16,436 nt of DNA, taken from NCBI GenBank assembly GCA_937919795.1, contig CALFOA010000018.1, positions 1 through 16,436 on the forward strand. The letters run 5' to 3'. The notes beneath the pieces were generated by a model, which had not been told where the DNA came from, did not search any database, and was given only the letters and a program-made list of their open reading frames with translations. A program made the translations under genes and the position numbers. This document shows, piece after piece, positions 1 to 7,117 of this stretch (position 1 is the stretch's first letter; every line of letters starts with the position of its first letter). The DNA comes from an uncultured Neisseria sp. Lineage in GTDB: Bacteria > Pseudomonadota > Gammaproteobacteria > Burkholderiales > Neisseriaceae.

Positions 1-27
1 AAATTTGAGGAAAATGCTTGAATTTCA

Positions 28-55
28 TTGAAATGATCTGATTTACTGATACAAT
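28..55 (+). promoter_or_regulatory. Sigma-70 type promoter of the YccA-family gene
   Basis: A TTGAAA hexamer at 28-33 is separated by 16 bases from TACAAT at 50-55. A TG at 47-48 makes it an extended -10. Transcription would begin near position 62, giving a leader of about 48 bases that ends in the ribosome site AAAAGGA at 97-103, six bases before the ATG at 110. Assigned by eye from consensus matches. Confidence 0.55.
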
Positions 56-109
56 CAGTCGCTAAATCTGAATAACTCATACCAACTGAAATCATCAAAA
101 GGAAACCCC

Positions 110-799
110 ATGCAAAATGAGATTTACAACGGCTATTCCGCTGCCGGCACGGCTTCGCAGAACACCGTCTTGCGCAAAACCTATACCCTGCTCGGCATTT
201 CGTTTATTCCGGCCGTAATCGGTGCGGTGGCCAGCACCAAAATGGGCTTTAACATTTTTGGCATGTTCGGCAGCCCGTGGATTGCCTTGGCGGTTTTCTT
301 TGCCTTTATGTACGGCATGATTTTCATGATTGAGAAAAACCGCTACAACAATACCGGCGTGGCCTTGCTGATGGTCTTCACTTTCGGTGTGGGCATCCTG
401 ATTTCTCCGCTACTGCAACGCACACTGGGTTACAGCAACGGCGGTGAATTGATCGGTATTGCTGCCGCGATGACTGCCGGCGTATTCCTCACCATGGCTA
501 CCTTGGCGCGTAAAGCCAATATCAACACCAGCAAACTGGGCGGCTTCCTTACCGTCGGCGCGGTGGTGCTGATTATCGGCATGATTGCCAGCTGGTTCTT
601 GGCCATCCCGGCGCTGACCTTAACCGTTTCTGCCGGTTTTGCGATTTTCAGCTCACTGATGATTTTGTGGCAAGTGCGTACCATCGTTGAAGGCGGCGAA
701 ACCAGCCACATCAGCGCTGCCCTGACCATCTTCGTTTCGATCTACAACATTTTCAGCAGCCTGCTGCAATTGTTGGGTATCTTCAACGGCGAAGATTAA
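110..799 (+). CDS. Bax inhibitor-1/YccA family inner-membrane protein
   Basis: A 229-residue, very hydrophobic protein with about seven predicted membrane segments (roughly residues 23-43, 55-75, 82-102, 109-130, 143-166, 170-187 and 200-225) after a polar N-terminus. Length and pattern fit the Bax inhibitor-1 superfamily. The C-terminal stretch GGETSHISAALTIFVSIYNI closely resembles E. coli YccA, a modulator of the membrane protease FtsH. Family members such as B. subtilis YetJ carry Asp residues in the last helices that form a pH-sensitive calcium-leak dyad. Here the C-terminal one is replaced by Ser (FVSIYNIF), as in YccA, so a calcium-leak role is less likely than a YccA-like one. The start is supported by AAAAGGA six bases upstream. 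It is a single-gene unit with its own promoter and a strong hairpin behind it. Family assignment is firm; cellular role is inferred. Confidence 0.88.
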   Translation: MQNEIYNGYSAAGTASQNTVLRKTYTLLGISFIPAVIGAVASTKMGFNIFGMFGSPWIALAVFFAFMYGMIFMIEKNRYNNTGVALLMVFTFGVGILISPLLQRTLGYSNGGELIGIAAAMTAGVFLTMATLARKANINTSKLGGFLTVGAVVLIIGMIASWFLAIPALTLTVSAGFAIFSSLMILWQVRTIVEGGETSHISAALTIFVSIYNIFSSLLQLLGIFNGED

Positions 800-813
800 G
801 CTATTTAAACACT

Positions 814-857
814 AAACAAATGCCTGTCTGAACACCTTTTCAGACAGGCATTTGTTT
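814..857 (+). terminator. Inverted DUS pair, intrinsic terminator
   Basis: A perfect 19-bp stem (814-832 with 839-857) and six-base loop are formed by two DUS in inverted orientation (821-832 and 839-850), with flanking A and T runs completing the stem and tail. It begins 15 bases after the stop of the YccA-family gene. This is the usual Neisseria arrangement in which paired uptake sequences double as terminators. Confidence 0.85.
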
Positions 858-885
858 TGACATTTTCGGGTAAATTGACTATGCT
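857..885 (+). promoter_or_regulatory. Probable coaD promoter
   Basis: A perfect -35 TTGACA at 857-862 is followed after 17 bases by TATGCT at 880-885 (four of six matches). It starts on the last base of the preceding DUS terminator. A second weaker option is TTGACT at 875-880 with CATGAT at 898-903. Either gives a short coaD leader. Confidence 0.45.
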
Positions 886-922
886 GCCTTCTCTTTACAT
901 GATTACCGATTAGAACCTTGCC

Positions 923-1432
923 ATGAGCAAACTCTTACGCCGCGCCGTCTATGCCGGTAGCTTCGACCCGCCCACCAACGGCCACCTTTGGATGATTCGC
1001 GAAGCACAAAAAATGTTTGACGAAGTAATCGTCGCCATCGGTGTCAACCCCGACAAAAAAAGCACCTATTCCATTTCCGAACGACAACAAATGCTTGAGG
1101 CCATTACCTGCACCTTCCCTAATGTACGCATTACCACATTTGAGAAACAGTTTCTGGTGAATTACGCCCACGGAGTGGATGCCAAATTCATTCTGCGCGG
1201 CATCCGCACCCCTTCCGATTACGAATACGAGCGCTCGATACGCTATATCAATTCCGACCTACACCCGGAAATCACCACCGTATTTTTAATGCCGCCGCGC
1301 GAATATACCGAAGTGTCATCCACCATGGTCAAAGGCATGGTTGGGCCGCACGGCTGGCGGCAGATGATACGCCGCTATGTGCCCGATGCGGTGTACGACA
1401 AGATTTTAAAAGACCACGAAAATCAGGCTTGA
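923..1432 (+). CDS. coaD: Phosphopantetheine adenylyltransferase CoaD
   Basis: The enzyme transfers AMP from ATP to 4'-phosphopantetheine, giving dephospho-CoA in the fourth step of CoA synthesis in the cytoplasm. The 169-residue protein has the nucleotidyltransferase fold signature [10 protein letters not shown] at residues 12-21 (catalytic His21), a substrate-binding lysine in NPDKK (about 45), RGIR at 92-95 and the C-terminal nucleotide-binding motif SSTMVKG at 132-138, all in the order and spacing of E. coli CoaD. The segment around 98-150 ([15 protein letters not shown], then [14 protein letters not shown]) departs from the enterobacterial sequence but is typical of the Neisseria form. 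The ATG at 923 has only a weak ribosome site, but the family motif begins immediately after it and no better start exists. A bidirectional hairpin follows. Confidence 0.92.
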   Translation: MSKLLRRAVYAGSFDPPTNGHLWMIREAQKMFDEVIVAIGVNPDKKSTYSISERQQMLEAITCTFPNVRITTFEKQFLVNYAHGVDAKFILRGIRTPSDYEYERSIRYINSDLHPEITTVFLMPPREYTEVSSTMVKGMVGPHGWRQMIRRYVPDAVYDKILKDHENQA

Positions 1433-1442
1433 TGTTTGGTTT

Positions 1443-1494
1443 GTATAGATAAATGCCTGTCTGAAACTTTTTTCAGACAGGCATTTATCTATAC
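1443..1494. terminator. Bidirectional DUS-pair terminator between coaD and nagZ
   Basis: A perfect 24-bp stem (1443-1466 with 1471-1494) has a four-base loop CTTT. Inside it sit two inverted DUS (1454-1465, 1472-1483), and the complementarity extends about ten bases beyond them. It lies 11 bases after coaD and 8 bases from the end of the convergent nagZ, so one element can end both transcripts. Confidence 0.88.
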
Positions 1495-1502
1495 GGTTAC
1501 GT

Positions 1503-2588
1503 CTAAAACTGCTCACCCACCTTCACCCCACCAGCCACATCTTTCGGCGTAGCCAATTCGGCGGTCAATTGTTGGGCAGCTTGAAATTCTGCGGTTTGCA
1601 TCATGGCGGCCGCTTCATCGGTGCTCAAAGTATTGGCCATATATTGCCAACGCCCAGCCAAGGCCGGATTTTCCGGCATCACAAAACCCTCGCGCAATTC
1701 ATCCACCAAATCCGGGCGGTTGCACACCAGCACGATGTCGCATCCCGCTTCAAACGCCAGCTTACTGCGCTCGCGAATGCCGCCGGCGCTTACCGCGCCT
1801 TCCATGGTTAAATCATCGGAAAAAATCACGCCGTTAAAACCGATGTCTTGGCGCAAAATCTGCTTCAACCATTTGGCGGAAAAACCGGCAGGCAGGCTAT
1901 CAACCTTTGAATACACCACATGCGCGGGCATCACCGCCGCCATACCGGCACTGCTGAGTTGCTTAAACGGCAGCATATCGGCTGCCTGCAATTCGGCCAA
2001 TGAGCGATCATCTTGCGGCAGCGTAAGGTGGCTGTCGCCTTCCACAAAACCGTGGCCGGGAAAATGTTTACCGCACGACTTCATGCCGCCTTTGTTCAAA
2101 CCGCGTTGCAAAGCCAGCGCCAATTCAGTCACCACTTCGGCATCGCAATGGAAACTGCGGTTGCCGATGACCGCGCATTGCCCCCAATTCAAATCCAGCA
2201 CCGGCGTGAACGATAAATCCACCCCGCAGGCGCTCAATTCAGTGGCCAACACCCAGCCCACCTGCTCGGCACGCTGTTTGGCCGCTTCGGCACCTTCCTT
2301 ATCCCAGATTTCACCCAACACCGCCATCGCCGGCAAACGAGTGAAGCCGTCAATAAAACGCTGCACGCGGCCGCCTTCGTGATCCACCGCCACCACCAAT
2401 TCGGGGCTGCGCAAGGCTTTGATGTCGGCCACCAAGGCTTTCAACTGCGCCACGTTTTCAAAATTGCGGCGAAACAAAATCACCCCGCCAATCGAAGGAT
2501 CAAGCAGACGTTGCTTTTCTTCTTCGGTTAACACAAAAGCATTTACATCGGCCATCACCGGGCCGCGCGGCATTGCGGTTGCAGTCAT
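1503..2588 (-). CDS. nagZ: Beta-N-acetylhexosaminidase NagZ (family GH3)
   Basis: This cytoplasmic glycosidase of peptidoglycan recycling removes GlcNAc from GlcNAc-1,6-anhydroMurNAc-peptides. The 361-residue protein shows the family blocks in order: GGVILFRRNF (34-43), VDHEGGRVQRF (68-78), KHFPGHG (174-180), GDSHLTLP (184-191) with the Asp185-His187 acid/base dyad, and the nucleophile motif FSDDLTMEGA (nucleophile Asp258). Length matches Neisseria NagZ, and the N-terminal PRGPVMAD block supports using the first ATG. That ATG at 2588 has AAGGAAAG about five bases upstream. It lies downstream of htrA on the same strand but is separated from it by a DUS hairpin, so it may have its own promoter. 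Confidence 0.95.
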   Translation of the reverse strand: MTATAMPRGPVMADVNAFVLTEEEKQRLLDPSIGGVILFRRNFENVAQLKALVADIKALRSPELVVAVDHEGGRVQRFIDGFTRLPAMAVLGEIWDKEGAEAAKQRAEQVGWVLATELSACGVDLSFTPVLDLNWGQCAVIGNRSFHCDAEVVTELALALQRGLNKGGMKSCGKHFPGHGFVEGDSHLTLPQDDRSLAELQAADMLPFKQLSSAGMAAVMPAHVVYSKVDSLPAGFSAKWLKQILRQDIGFNGVIFSDDLTMEGAVSAGGIRERSKLAFEAGCDIVLVCNRPDLVDELREGFVMPENPALAGRWQYMANTLSTDEAAAMMQTAEFQAAQQLTAELATPKDVAGGVKVGEQF

Positions 2589-2608
2589 TAAATCTTTCCT
2601 TCATAAGA

Positions 2609-2642
2609 TTCAGACAGGCATAGAGAACAATGCCTGTCTGAA
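2609..2642 (-). terminator. Inverted DUS pair after htrA
   Basis: A 13-bp stem (2609-2621 with 2630-2642) with an eight-base loop, made of TTCAGACAGGCA at 2609-2620 and TGCCTGTCTGAA at 2631-2642. It lies 32 bases downstream of the htrA stop and just upstream of nagZ. No long U-run follows on the minus strand, so termination may be partial. Confidence 0.65.
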
Positions 2643-2673
2643 AAGTACTTTAATTGTTTGCGTAACAGTCTGT

Positions 2674-4155
2674 TTACTGAATACTGATCGCCAAAAACAG
2701 CGTACTGCCTTGGCGCTCAATCAGCAGCGGAATGTTTTTACCAGCGGTTTCCAGTGCCGCACGCAAGCTGGCTTCATCGGTAATCGCGGCTTGGCCGATA
2801 GACAAAATACGGTCGCCTTCACGCACACCGGCATTGTGTGCCGGGCCGTTTACCCCAGCCACCACCAATTCTTTTTGCCCCTGTTTATCCACTTCACGCA
2901 TGGTCAAACCCAAGTTTTCTATCGCAAACTGTTTGCTCTCAGTGCTTTGCGGTTCTACCGCGCCGGTGGCCACTTCATTGCCGTTCTGGCCGTCATTCGC
3001 CGAACCCAGCACTACTTTTTGCTCAATCTGCTGGCCTTTGCGCCAGATGCCCAGCGTCACCTCTTTACCCGGCACCAGATTGCCCACCATCACCGGCAAT
3101 TCGGTAGAAGTGCGCACTTCTTCGCCGTTTACGCTGCGCACAATATCACCCACCTGCAAACCGGCTTTAGCGGCCGGGCCGTTCGGCAATACTTTAGCAA
3201 TCAAGGCACCGGTTGGCTTGTCCATACCGAACGATTTAGCCAAGCTATACGACACTTCCTGAATAATCACGCCCAATTGACCGCGCTGTACTTTGCCGCT
3301 GTTTTTCAGCTGATCGGCCACATTCATCGCCACATCAATCGGAATGGCGAAGGAAATGCCCATAAAGCCGCCGCTGCGGCTGTAAATCTGCGAATTGATA
3401 CCGATAACCTGACCTTTGAGGTTAAACAGCGGGCCGCCGGAGTTACCGGGGTTAATCGCCACATCGGTTTGAATAAACGGCGTGTAATTCTCGCCCGGCA
3501 GGCTGCGGCCTTTGGCTGATACGATACCGGCGGTGACACTGTTATCAAAACCAAACGGCGCACCAATCGCCGCCACCCATTCGCCGGGTTTCAAATCTTT
3601 GGCGTTACCGATTTTCACCGTCGGCAGGTCGGCGGCATCGATTTTCAACAATGCAATGTCGGTTTGCGGATCGGAACCGATTAACTTGGCCTGAAACTCG
3701 CGTTTGTCGTTCAGAGTTACTTTAATGCCGTCCAAACCGCCGACCACGTGGGTATTGGTGAGGATATAACCATCTTGGCTGATCAAAAAACCCGAACCAA
3801 AATTTTGGTCTTCGCCGTCTTCCTGTTGCGGCACTTCCGGCGTATTGGGCACCAAGCGTTTGAAAAAATCGTAGAAAGGATCGTTATCCGGCAGCTGATT
3901 CAAATCCATGCCATCGTTATTCGGCTTATTGCCGGCAGCATTATTTTTATAGGCCTGAATATTGACCACCGTGGCGCCTTCCTGCTCCACCAGCTTGGCG
4001 AAGTCGGGCACCAACATATTCATTTCGTCTTTAGACTGAACCTTTTGCGTTTCTTCCGTTGGCTTTTTATTATCGTTCTGACCGCCATCTTTACAACCGT
4101 TCAAAGCAAAAACGGCGGCCACCAACAAGGCCAGATATTTGGGGGTTTGTTTCAC
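2674..4155 (-). CDS. htrA: HtrA/DegQ-type serine endoprotease, predicted lipoprotein
   Basis: An envelope protease/chaperone that degrades misfolded exported proteins. I start it at a GTG (4155) preceded by AAGGA six bases upstream, giving 493 residues. The open frame extends upstream to 4248, but that extension runs through the nth terminator at 4204-4227. From this start the protein begins with a lipoprotein signal (basic start, hydrophobic core, lipobox LNGC with Cys21). A charged linker follows, then the trypsin-like domain with His136 (TNTHVV), Asp166 (TDIALLKID) and Ser239 (GNSGGP), a first PDZ domain near 290-385 and a second near 410-493. The two-PDZ layout is that of the Do/DegQ/MucD family. 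A lipid anchor is seen in some MucD-like members but not in E. coli DegP or DegQ. Family is certain; the exact subfamily name is a choice. Confidence 0.93.
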   Translation of the reverse strand: MKQTPKYLALLVAAVFALNGCKDGGQNDNKKPTEETQKVQSKDEMNMLVPDFAKLVEQEGATVVNIQAYKNNAAGNKPNNDGMDLNQLPDNDPFYDFFKRLVPNTPEVPQQEDGEDQNFGSGFLISQDGYILTNTHVVGGLDGIKVTLNDKREFQAKLIGSDPQTDIALLKIDAADLPTVKIGNAKDLKPGEWVAAIGAPFGFDNSVTAGIVSAKGRSLPGENYTPFIQTDVAINPGNSGGPLFNLKGQVIGINSQIYSRSGGFMGISFAIPIDVAMNVADQLKNSGKVQRGQLGVIIQEVSYSLAKSFGMDKPTGALIAKVLPNGPAAKAGLQVGDIVRSVNGEEVRTSTELPVMVGNLVPGKEVTLGIWRKGQQIEQKVVLGSANDGQNGNEVATGAVEPQSTESKQFAIENLGLTMREVDKQGQKELVVAGVNGPAHNAGVREGDRILSIGQAAITDEASLRAALETAGKNIPLLIERQGSTLFLAISIQ

Positions 4156-4203
4156 TGCGTTTCCTTCACTCGTTTTTTGGACAAACTGCTTTGAATTGTA
4201 AAC

Positions 4204-4227
4204 AAAAAAAGCCTGTCTGAACAGGCT
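4204..4227 (-). terminator. Rho-independent terminator of nth
   Basis: On the minus strand AGCCTGT-TCAG-ACAGGCT (4227 to 4210) forms a 7-bp stem with a four-base loop, followed directly by a T-run (4209-4204 plus the last stem base). On the plus strand the same bases contain AGCCTGTCTGAA (4210-4221), an 11-of-12 DUS. It lies 43 bases after the nth stop and 49 bases before the htrA GTG. Confidence 0.8.
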
Positions 4228-4269
4228 GAATCGCTGCGAAACCGGCATCTTTACGCTATCTTACGCAGC

Positions 4270-4911
4270 TTATTTAGTGCTCACCGTCTTAGCAGGATAT
4301 TCGCATAAATCCAAGATAATACAGCGCTCGCATTGCGGCTTTTGCGCCTTGCAGGTATAGCGGCCAAGCAGGATCAGCCAATGATGCGCGTCAAGCAAAA
4401 ACTCTTTCGGCACAAAGCGCATCAGCTTGTCTTCCACTTCGCGCACATTCTTACCCGGCGCAATGCGCGTGCGGTTGCTGACGCGGAAAATATGGGTATC
4501 CACCGCCATCGCCGGCTGGCGGAAAGCGGTGTTGAGCACCACATTGGCGGTTTTGCGCCCCACTCCCGGCAAAGCTTCCAATGCCTCGCGGGTCTGCGGC
4601 ACTTCGCCCTGATGCTTTTCCAGCAGCAGGCGGCAGGTTTCCATGATGTGCTTGGATTTGGTTTGATAAAGCCCGATGGTGCGGGTGTACTCCATCACCT
4701 GTTCTAGCCCCAAATCCAGCATCGCCTGCGGCGTATTCGCAGCGGCAAACAGCTTGGCGGTGGCCTTGTTCACCCCCACATCGGTGGCCTGCGCCGACAG
4801 CAATACCGCAATCAGCAGTTCAAACGGGCTGGAATAGTTCAATTCAGTAGTCGGCTGCGGATTATCCGCACGCAGCCGCTCGAAAATTTCGCGGCGTTTT
4901 TGTTGGTTCAT
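4270..4911 (-). CDS. nth: Endonuclease III (DNA glycosylase/AP lyase)
   Basis: Base-excision repair enzyme that removes oxidised pyrimidines and cleaves the abasic site. The 213-residue protein carries the helix-hairpin-helix LPGVGRKTANVV (114-125) with catalytic Lys120, the catalytic Asp138 in VDTHIFRVSNR, and a C-terminal iron-sulphur ligand set Cys187-x6-Cys194-x2-Cys197-x5-Cys203. All these numbers coincide with E. coli Nth. The ATG at 4911 is the natural start by length; its ribosome site is weak. The gene appears to have its own promoter at 4951-4978 and its own terminator at 4204-4227, so it is likely transcribed alone. Confidence 0.96.
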   Translation of the reverse strand: MNQQKRREIFERLRADNPQPTTELNYSSPFELLIAVLLSAQATDVGVNKATAKLFAAANTPQAMLDLGLEQVMEYTRTIGLYQTKSKHIMETCRLLLEKHQGEVPQTREALEALPGVGRKTANVVLNTAFRQPAMAVDTHIFRVSNRTRIAPGKNVREVEDKLMRFVPKEFLLDAHHWLILLGRYTCKAQKPQCERCIILDLCEYPAKTVSTK

Positions 4912-4939
4912 GGTTTTACTCGCAAGCGGGTCGTTTTTT

Positions 4940-4951
4940 TTCAGACAGGCA
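4940..4951 (-). repeat. Single DUS in the nth leader
   Basis: Exact TTCAGACAGGCA on the plus strand. Read on the minus strand it begins on the final base of the nth -10 box, so nth transcription would start inside or at the end of the uptake sequence. Confidence 0.9.
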
Positions 4952-4978
4952 TTCTACAATATTCAACGGCTCAATCAA
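4951..4978 (-). promoter_or_regulatory. Probable nth promoter
   Basis: On the minus strand TTGATT (4978-4973) and TAGAAT (4956-4951) are separated by 16 bases. The position, between the hairpin that follows the nuclease gene and the nth ATG, fits an independent promoter with a leader of roughly 30 bases. Confidence 0.5.
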
Positions 4979-4993
4979 TAACTGCCTTACCAC

Positions 4994-5068
4994 AAATGCC
5001 TGTCTGAAAACAAAGTGAGTTTCTGCGAAACTAAAACCTTTTCCACTTTGCTTTTCAGACAGGCATTT
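4994..5068 (-). terminator. Long DUS-pair hairpin after the nuclease gene
   Basis: Two inverted DUS (4997-5008 and 5054-5065) sit in a stem of 24 pairs (4994-5017 with 5044-5068) broken only by one unpaired C on the right arm, with a 26-base loop. The element starts four bases after the stop of the nuclease gene. Both arms share complementary bases beyond the DUS, so the pairing is not just a by-product of the two repeats. Confidence 0.75.
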
Positions 5069-5072
5069 CCCA

Positions 5073-5645
5073 TCAATTCACCGTTTCGCCTTGCCGGCTT
5101 TGCTGACGAAATGCCCACGGCGCTTGTGCTTCTCGGGCGCGCCATAAACCGATACGGTTTTGTTTGGCCTGCTGTTGTGCCGCCGCATAAGCTGCATAGT
5201 CATCCGCCGCCTGATCGCGTTTGGCATAGCTTTGATAATGCCAGGCATGCCCCTGCTGCAATTGGCGCAAGCTTAAATCGTGCCCTGCTACACTCACTTT
5301 CACCAGCTCGCGCCGATAACGGTCGCGCCCGAATACGGTCACTTCCACCTGCTTGCCCAACACATCCTGCAAAGCCTTCCGGCTGGCTTCGCCGTGTGCT
5401 TGTTGCAACTCCGGCGCATCAATATAGGCAAAACGCAATTTCCGCTTCCGGCCGTGTTGGTCGATCACCTGCAAGCTATCGCCGTCACTCACCCGGCTAA
5501 CCGTAGCCGAATAAACCTTGGCCTGCTTTTGCTGCACCGCCACGCTTTCGCTGCGCGTATTCTGTTGCGATACCACCGGCGCAGAAAAACAGCCGCCCAA
5601 TAAAGCCGTCACCAGCAAAACACCAAGATTGTGGGAAATTTTCAT
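5073..5645 (-). CDS. Staphylococcal nuclease-like (SNc/thermonuclease) lipoprotein
   Basis: A predicted envelope-anchored, calcium-dependent nuclease. From the ATG at 5645 the 190-residue protein starts with a lipoprotein signal ending LLGGC (Cys19), then a polar linker to about residue 42. The SNc domain (about 43-175) has DGDSLQV (metal-ligand Asp56), RFAYIDAPE (Arg71, Asp77, Glu79, matching Arg35, Asp40 and Glu43 of S. aureus nuclease) and an Arg at 111/112 in place of Arg87. The adjacent ATG at 5648 is an equal alternative. A GAAAGAAG ribosome site precedes both. The open frame reaches 5693, but that start lies in the loop of an upstream hairpin. Domain identity is firm. Substrate (nucleic acid in periplasm or outside) is inferred. 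A lipoprotein nuclease in a naturally competent lineage may serve nutrient or extracellular-DNA processing, which is speculation. Confidence 0.87.
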   Translation of the reverse strand: MKISHNLGVLLVTALLGGCFSAPVVSQQNTRSESVAVQQKQAKVYSATVSRVSDGDSLQVIDQHGRKRKLRFAYIDAPELQQAHGEASRKALQDVLGKQVEVTVFGRDRYRRELVKVSVAGHDLSLRQLQQGHAWHYQSYAKRDQAADDYAAYAAAQQQAKQNRIGLWRAREAQAPWAFRQQSRQGETVN

Positions 5646-5674
5646 CATACTTCTTTCAAAAAGTTGCACACAAC

Positions 5675-5718
5675 AACAGGCCGGTTTGCTCATTGCTGTT
5701 TAGCAAAACCGACCTGTT
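5675..5718 (-). terminator. Hairpin after rpiA, possible terminator
   Basis: Arms 5675-5690 and 5702-5718 pair over about 16 positions with one wobble/mismatch and one bulge (AACAGG...CGGTTT...GCT against its complement). It begins 25 bases after the rpiA stop on the minus strand. No strong U-run follows directly, so its strength is uncertain. Confidence 0.5.
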
Positions 5719-5742
5719 ATCATCATTCAAATGGATATTACT

Positions 5743-6408
5743 TTAGCGTATCTTCAAAACTTCCACGCCTTTTTGCGTACCCAACACCAGCACATCGGCC
5801 GGATGGCGGGCAAACAAGCCGTTTTCCACCACGCCCGGAATTTTGTTCAACTCTTCTTCCATGGTTAAGGGTTTGGACAAATCCAAGTTGTGCACATCGA
5901 CAATTTGGTGGCCGGAAGCGGTGGTGCAGTCCAAACGCAACTCAGGATTACCACCCAAGGCCACCAGTCGGCGCGACACCAGCGAGCGGGATAACGGAAT
6001 CACTTCAACCGGCAGCGGGAATTTGCCCAAGCGGGAAACGTATTTGCTTTCATCGGCGATACAAACAAATTGCTCGGAAGCGCTGGCGACAATTTTTTCC
6101 GCCAGCAAAGCCGCGCCGCCGCCTTTAATCATTTGCAAGGTGTGGTTGATTTCGTCGGCACCGTCTACATAAATCGCCAGTTTGGATACTTCGCTCAACT
6201 GCACTTCCGGAATGCCGCATTTGGCCATTAATTCCGAAGTACGCTTAGAAGTGGCCACCGCGCCTTTGATTTTCTTACCGCTTTTGCCCAAGGCTTCCAC
6301 AAAAAGATTAACCGTGCTACCGGTACCGATACCGATGTATTCATTTTCCGGCACTAATTCCACAGCTTTTTCAGCCGCCATGCGTTTCATTTCTTCTTGC
6401 GACAACAT
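5743..6408 (-). CDS. rpiA: Ribose-5-phosphate isomerase A
   Basis: Interconverts ribose-5-phosphate and ribulose-5-phosphate in the non-oxidative pentose phosphate pathway. The 221-residue protein has the phosphate-binding GIGTGST (26-32), VDGADEI with active-site Asp82 and Asp85, and KGGGAALLAEKI with Lys95 and Glu104. This is the same arrangement as Asp81/Asp84/Lys94/Glu103 of E. coli RpiA, with KFPLPVEV following. The ATG at 6408 has AAAGGA about seven bases upstream. It stands alone, 163 bases from ispF and separated from the nuclease gene by a hairpin. Confidence 0.96.
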   Translation of the reverse strand: MLSQEEMKRMAAEKAVELVPENEYIGIGTGSTVNLFVEALGKSGKKIKGAVATSKRTSELMAKCGIPEVQLSEVSKLAIYVDGADEINHTLQMIKGGGAALLAEKIVASASEQFVCIADESKYVSRLGKFPLPVEVIPLSRSLVSRRLVALGGNPELRLDCTTASGHQIVDVHNLDLSKPLTMEEELNKIPGVVENGLFARHPADVLVLGTQKGVEVLKIR

Positions 6409-6571
6409 ACACGATTCCTTTCTGGATTAAGGGAGCCTAGGGCTTCCGGTAATTAAATAGACTCTATTTTTTAATCATAGCCGAATCGGCAAACGATTAA
6501 AAGCATGGTTGAGGCAGGCAAGCATTAACTTCAGCATGGCTTGATATAAACCAAAGACAAGCCAGCCATAC

Positions 6572-7048
6572 TTACTCCGACAACAACACCACCGCCTGCG
6601 CTTCTATCGCTTCACAACGGCCAAGATAGCCGAGCTTTTCATTGGTTTTGCCTTTGATGTTCACCGCCGAAACTTCAATATTCAAATCCTCGGCCAATAC
6701 TTTGCGCATCGCCGGAATATGCGGCGCAAGCTTGGGCTGTTGCGCGATGATAGTGGCATCAATATTCACCACCTGCCAACCGCGTTCCCGCACCGCCTGA
6801 TAGGCACGGCGCAACAATTCACGGCTGTCGGCGCCTTTAAATTCGTCTGAAGTATCCGGGAAATGGCTGCCGATGTCGCCCAAACCGGCACCGCCGAGCA
6901 AAGCATCGGTAACCGCGTGCAGCAGCGCATCAGCATCGGAATGGCCGAGCAAACCTTTCTCAAACGGTATGGTAACCCCGCCCAAAATCAACGGGCGGCG
7001 CGCCACCAATTGATGCACATCATAACCTTGTCCAACTCGAAAATTCAT
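6572..7048 (-). CDS. ispF: 2-C-methyl-D-erythritol 2,4-cyclodiphosphate synthase
   Basis: Fifth step of the MEP isoprenoid pathway, releasing CMP to form the cyclic diphosphate. The 158-residue protein has the metal ligands Asp10, His12 (GQGYDVHQ) and His44 (DALLHAV), the conserved GHSDAD (35-40) and [11 protein letters not shown]. The C-terminal block with [15 protein letters not shown] is the CDP-binding region. AAGGA lies eight bases before the ATG at 7048. It follows ispD on the same strand with a 69-base gap holding a DUS hairpin, so the two pathway genes may be one operon with an internal attenuating structure, or two units. Confidence 0.96.
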   Translation of the reverse strand: MNFRVGQGYDVHQLVARRPLILGGVTIPFEKGLLGHSDADALLHAVTDALLGGAGLGDIGSHFPDTSDEFKGADSRELLRRAYQAVRERGWQVVNIDATIIAQQPKLAPHIPAMRKVLAEDLNIEVSAVNIKGKTNEKLGYLGRCEAIEAQAVVLLSE

Positions 7049-7071
7049 TTTTAGTATCCTTTTTTATATTT

Positions 7072-7108
7072 TTTCAGACAGGCCTGTTTTATCAATGCCT
7101 GTCTGAAA
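7072..7108 (-). terminator. Inverted DUS pair between ispD and ispF
   Basis: A 12-bp stem (7072-7083 with 7097-7108) and 13-base loop. The right arm holds an exact DUS (7096-7107); the left arm is an 11-of-12 copy (7073-7083 plus a mismatched last base). Read toward ispF, the hairpin is followed by A-rich rather than U-rich sequence, so full termination is doubtful and partial read-through into ispF is plausible. Confidence 0.5.
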
Positions 7109-7117
7109 TGTCATTCA

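Noticed and set aside
1603..2382. 259-residue plus-strand open frame inside nagZ
   Set aside because: Antisense to clear NagZ motifs, composition typical of a reverse frame, no ribosome site.
2419..3519. 366-residue plus-strand open frame across the nagZ/htrA junction
   Set aside because: It lies antisense to the conserved domains of both genes, crosses their DUS terminator and resembles no family; it is a shadow of their codon use.
6537..6564. Hairpin TGGCTTG/CAAGCCA after ispF as a terminator
   Set aside because: Only 7 pairs with a 14-base loop and no U-run on the minus strand; could be chance.
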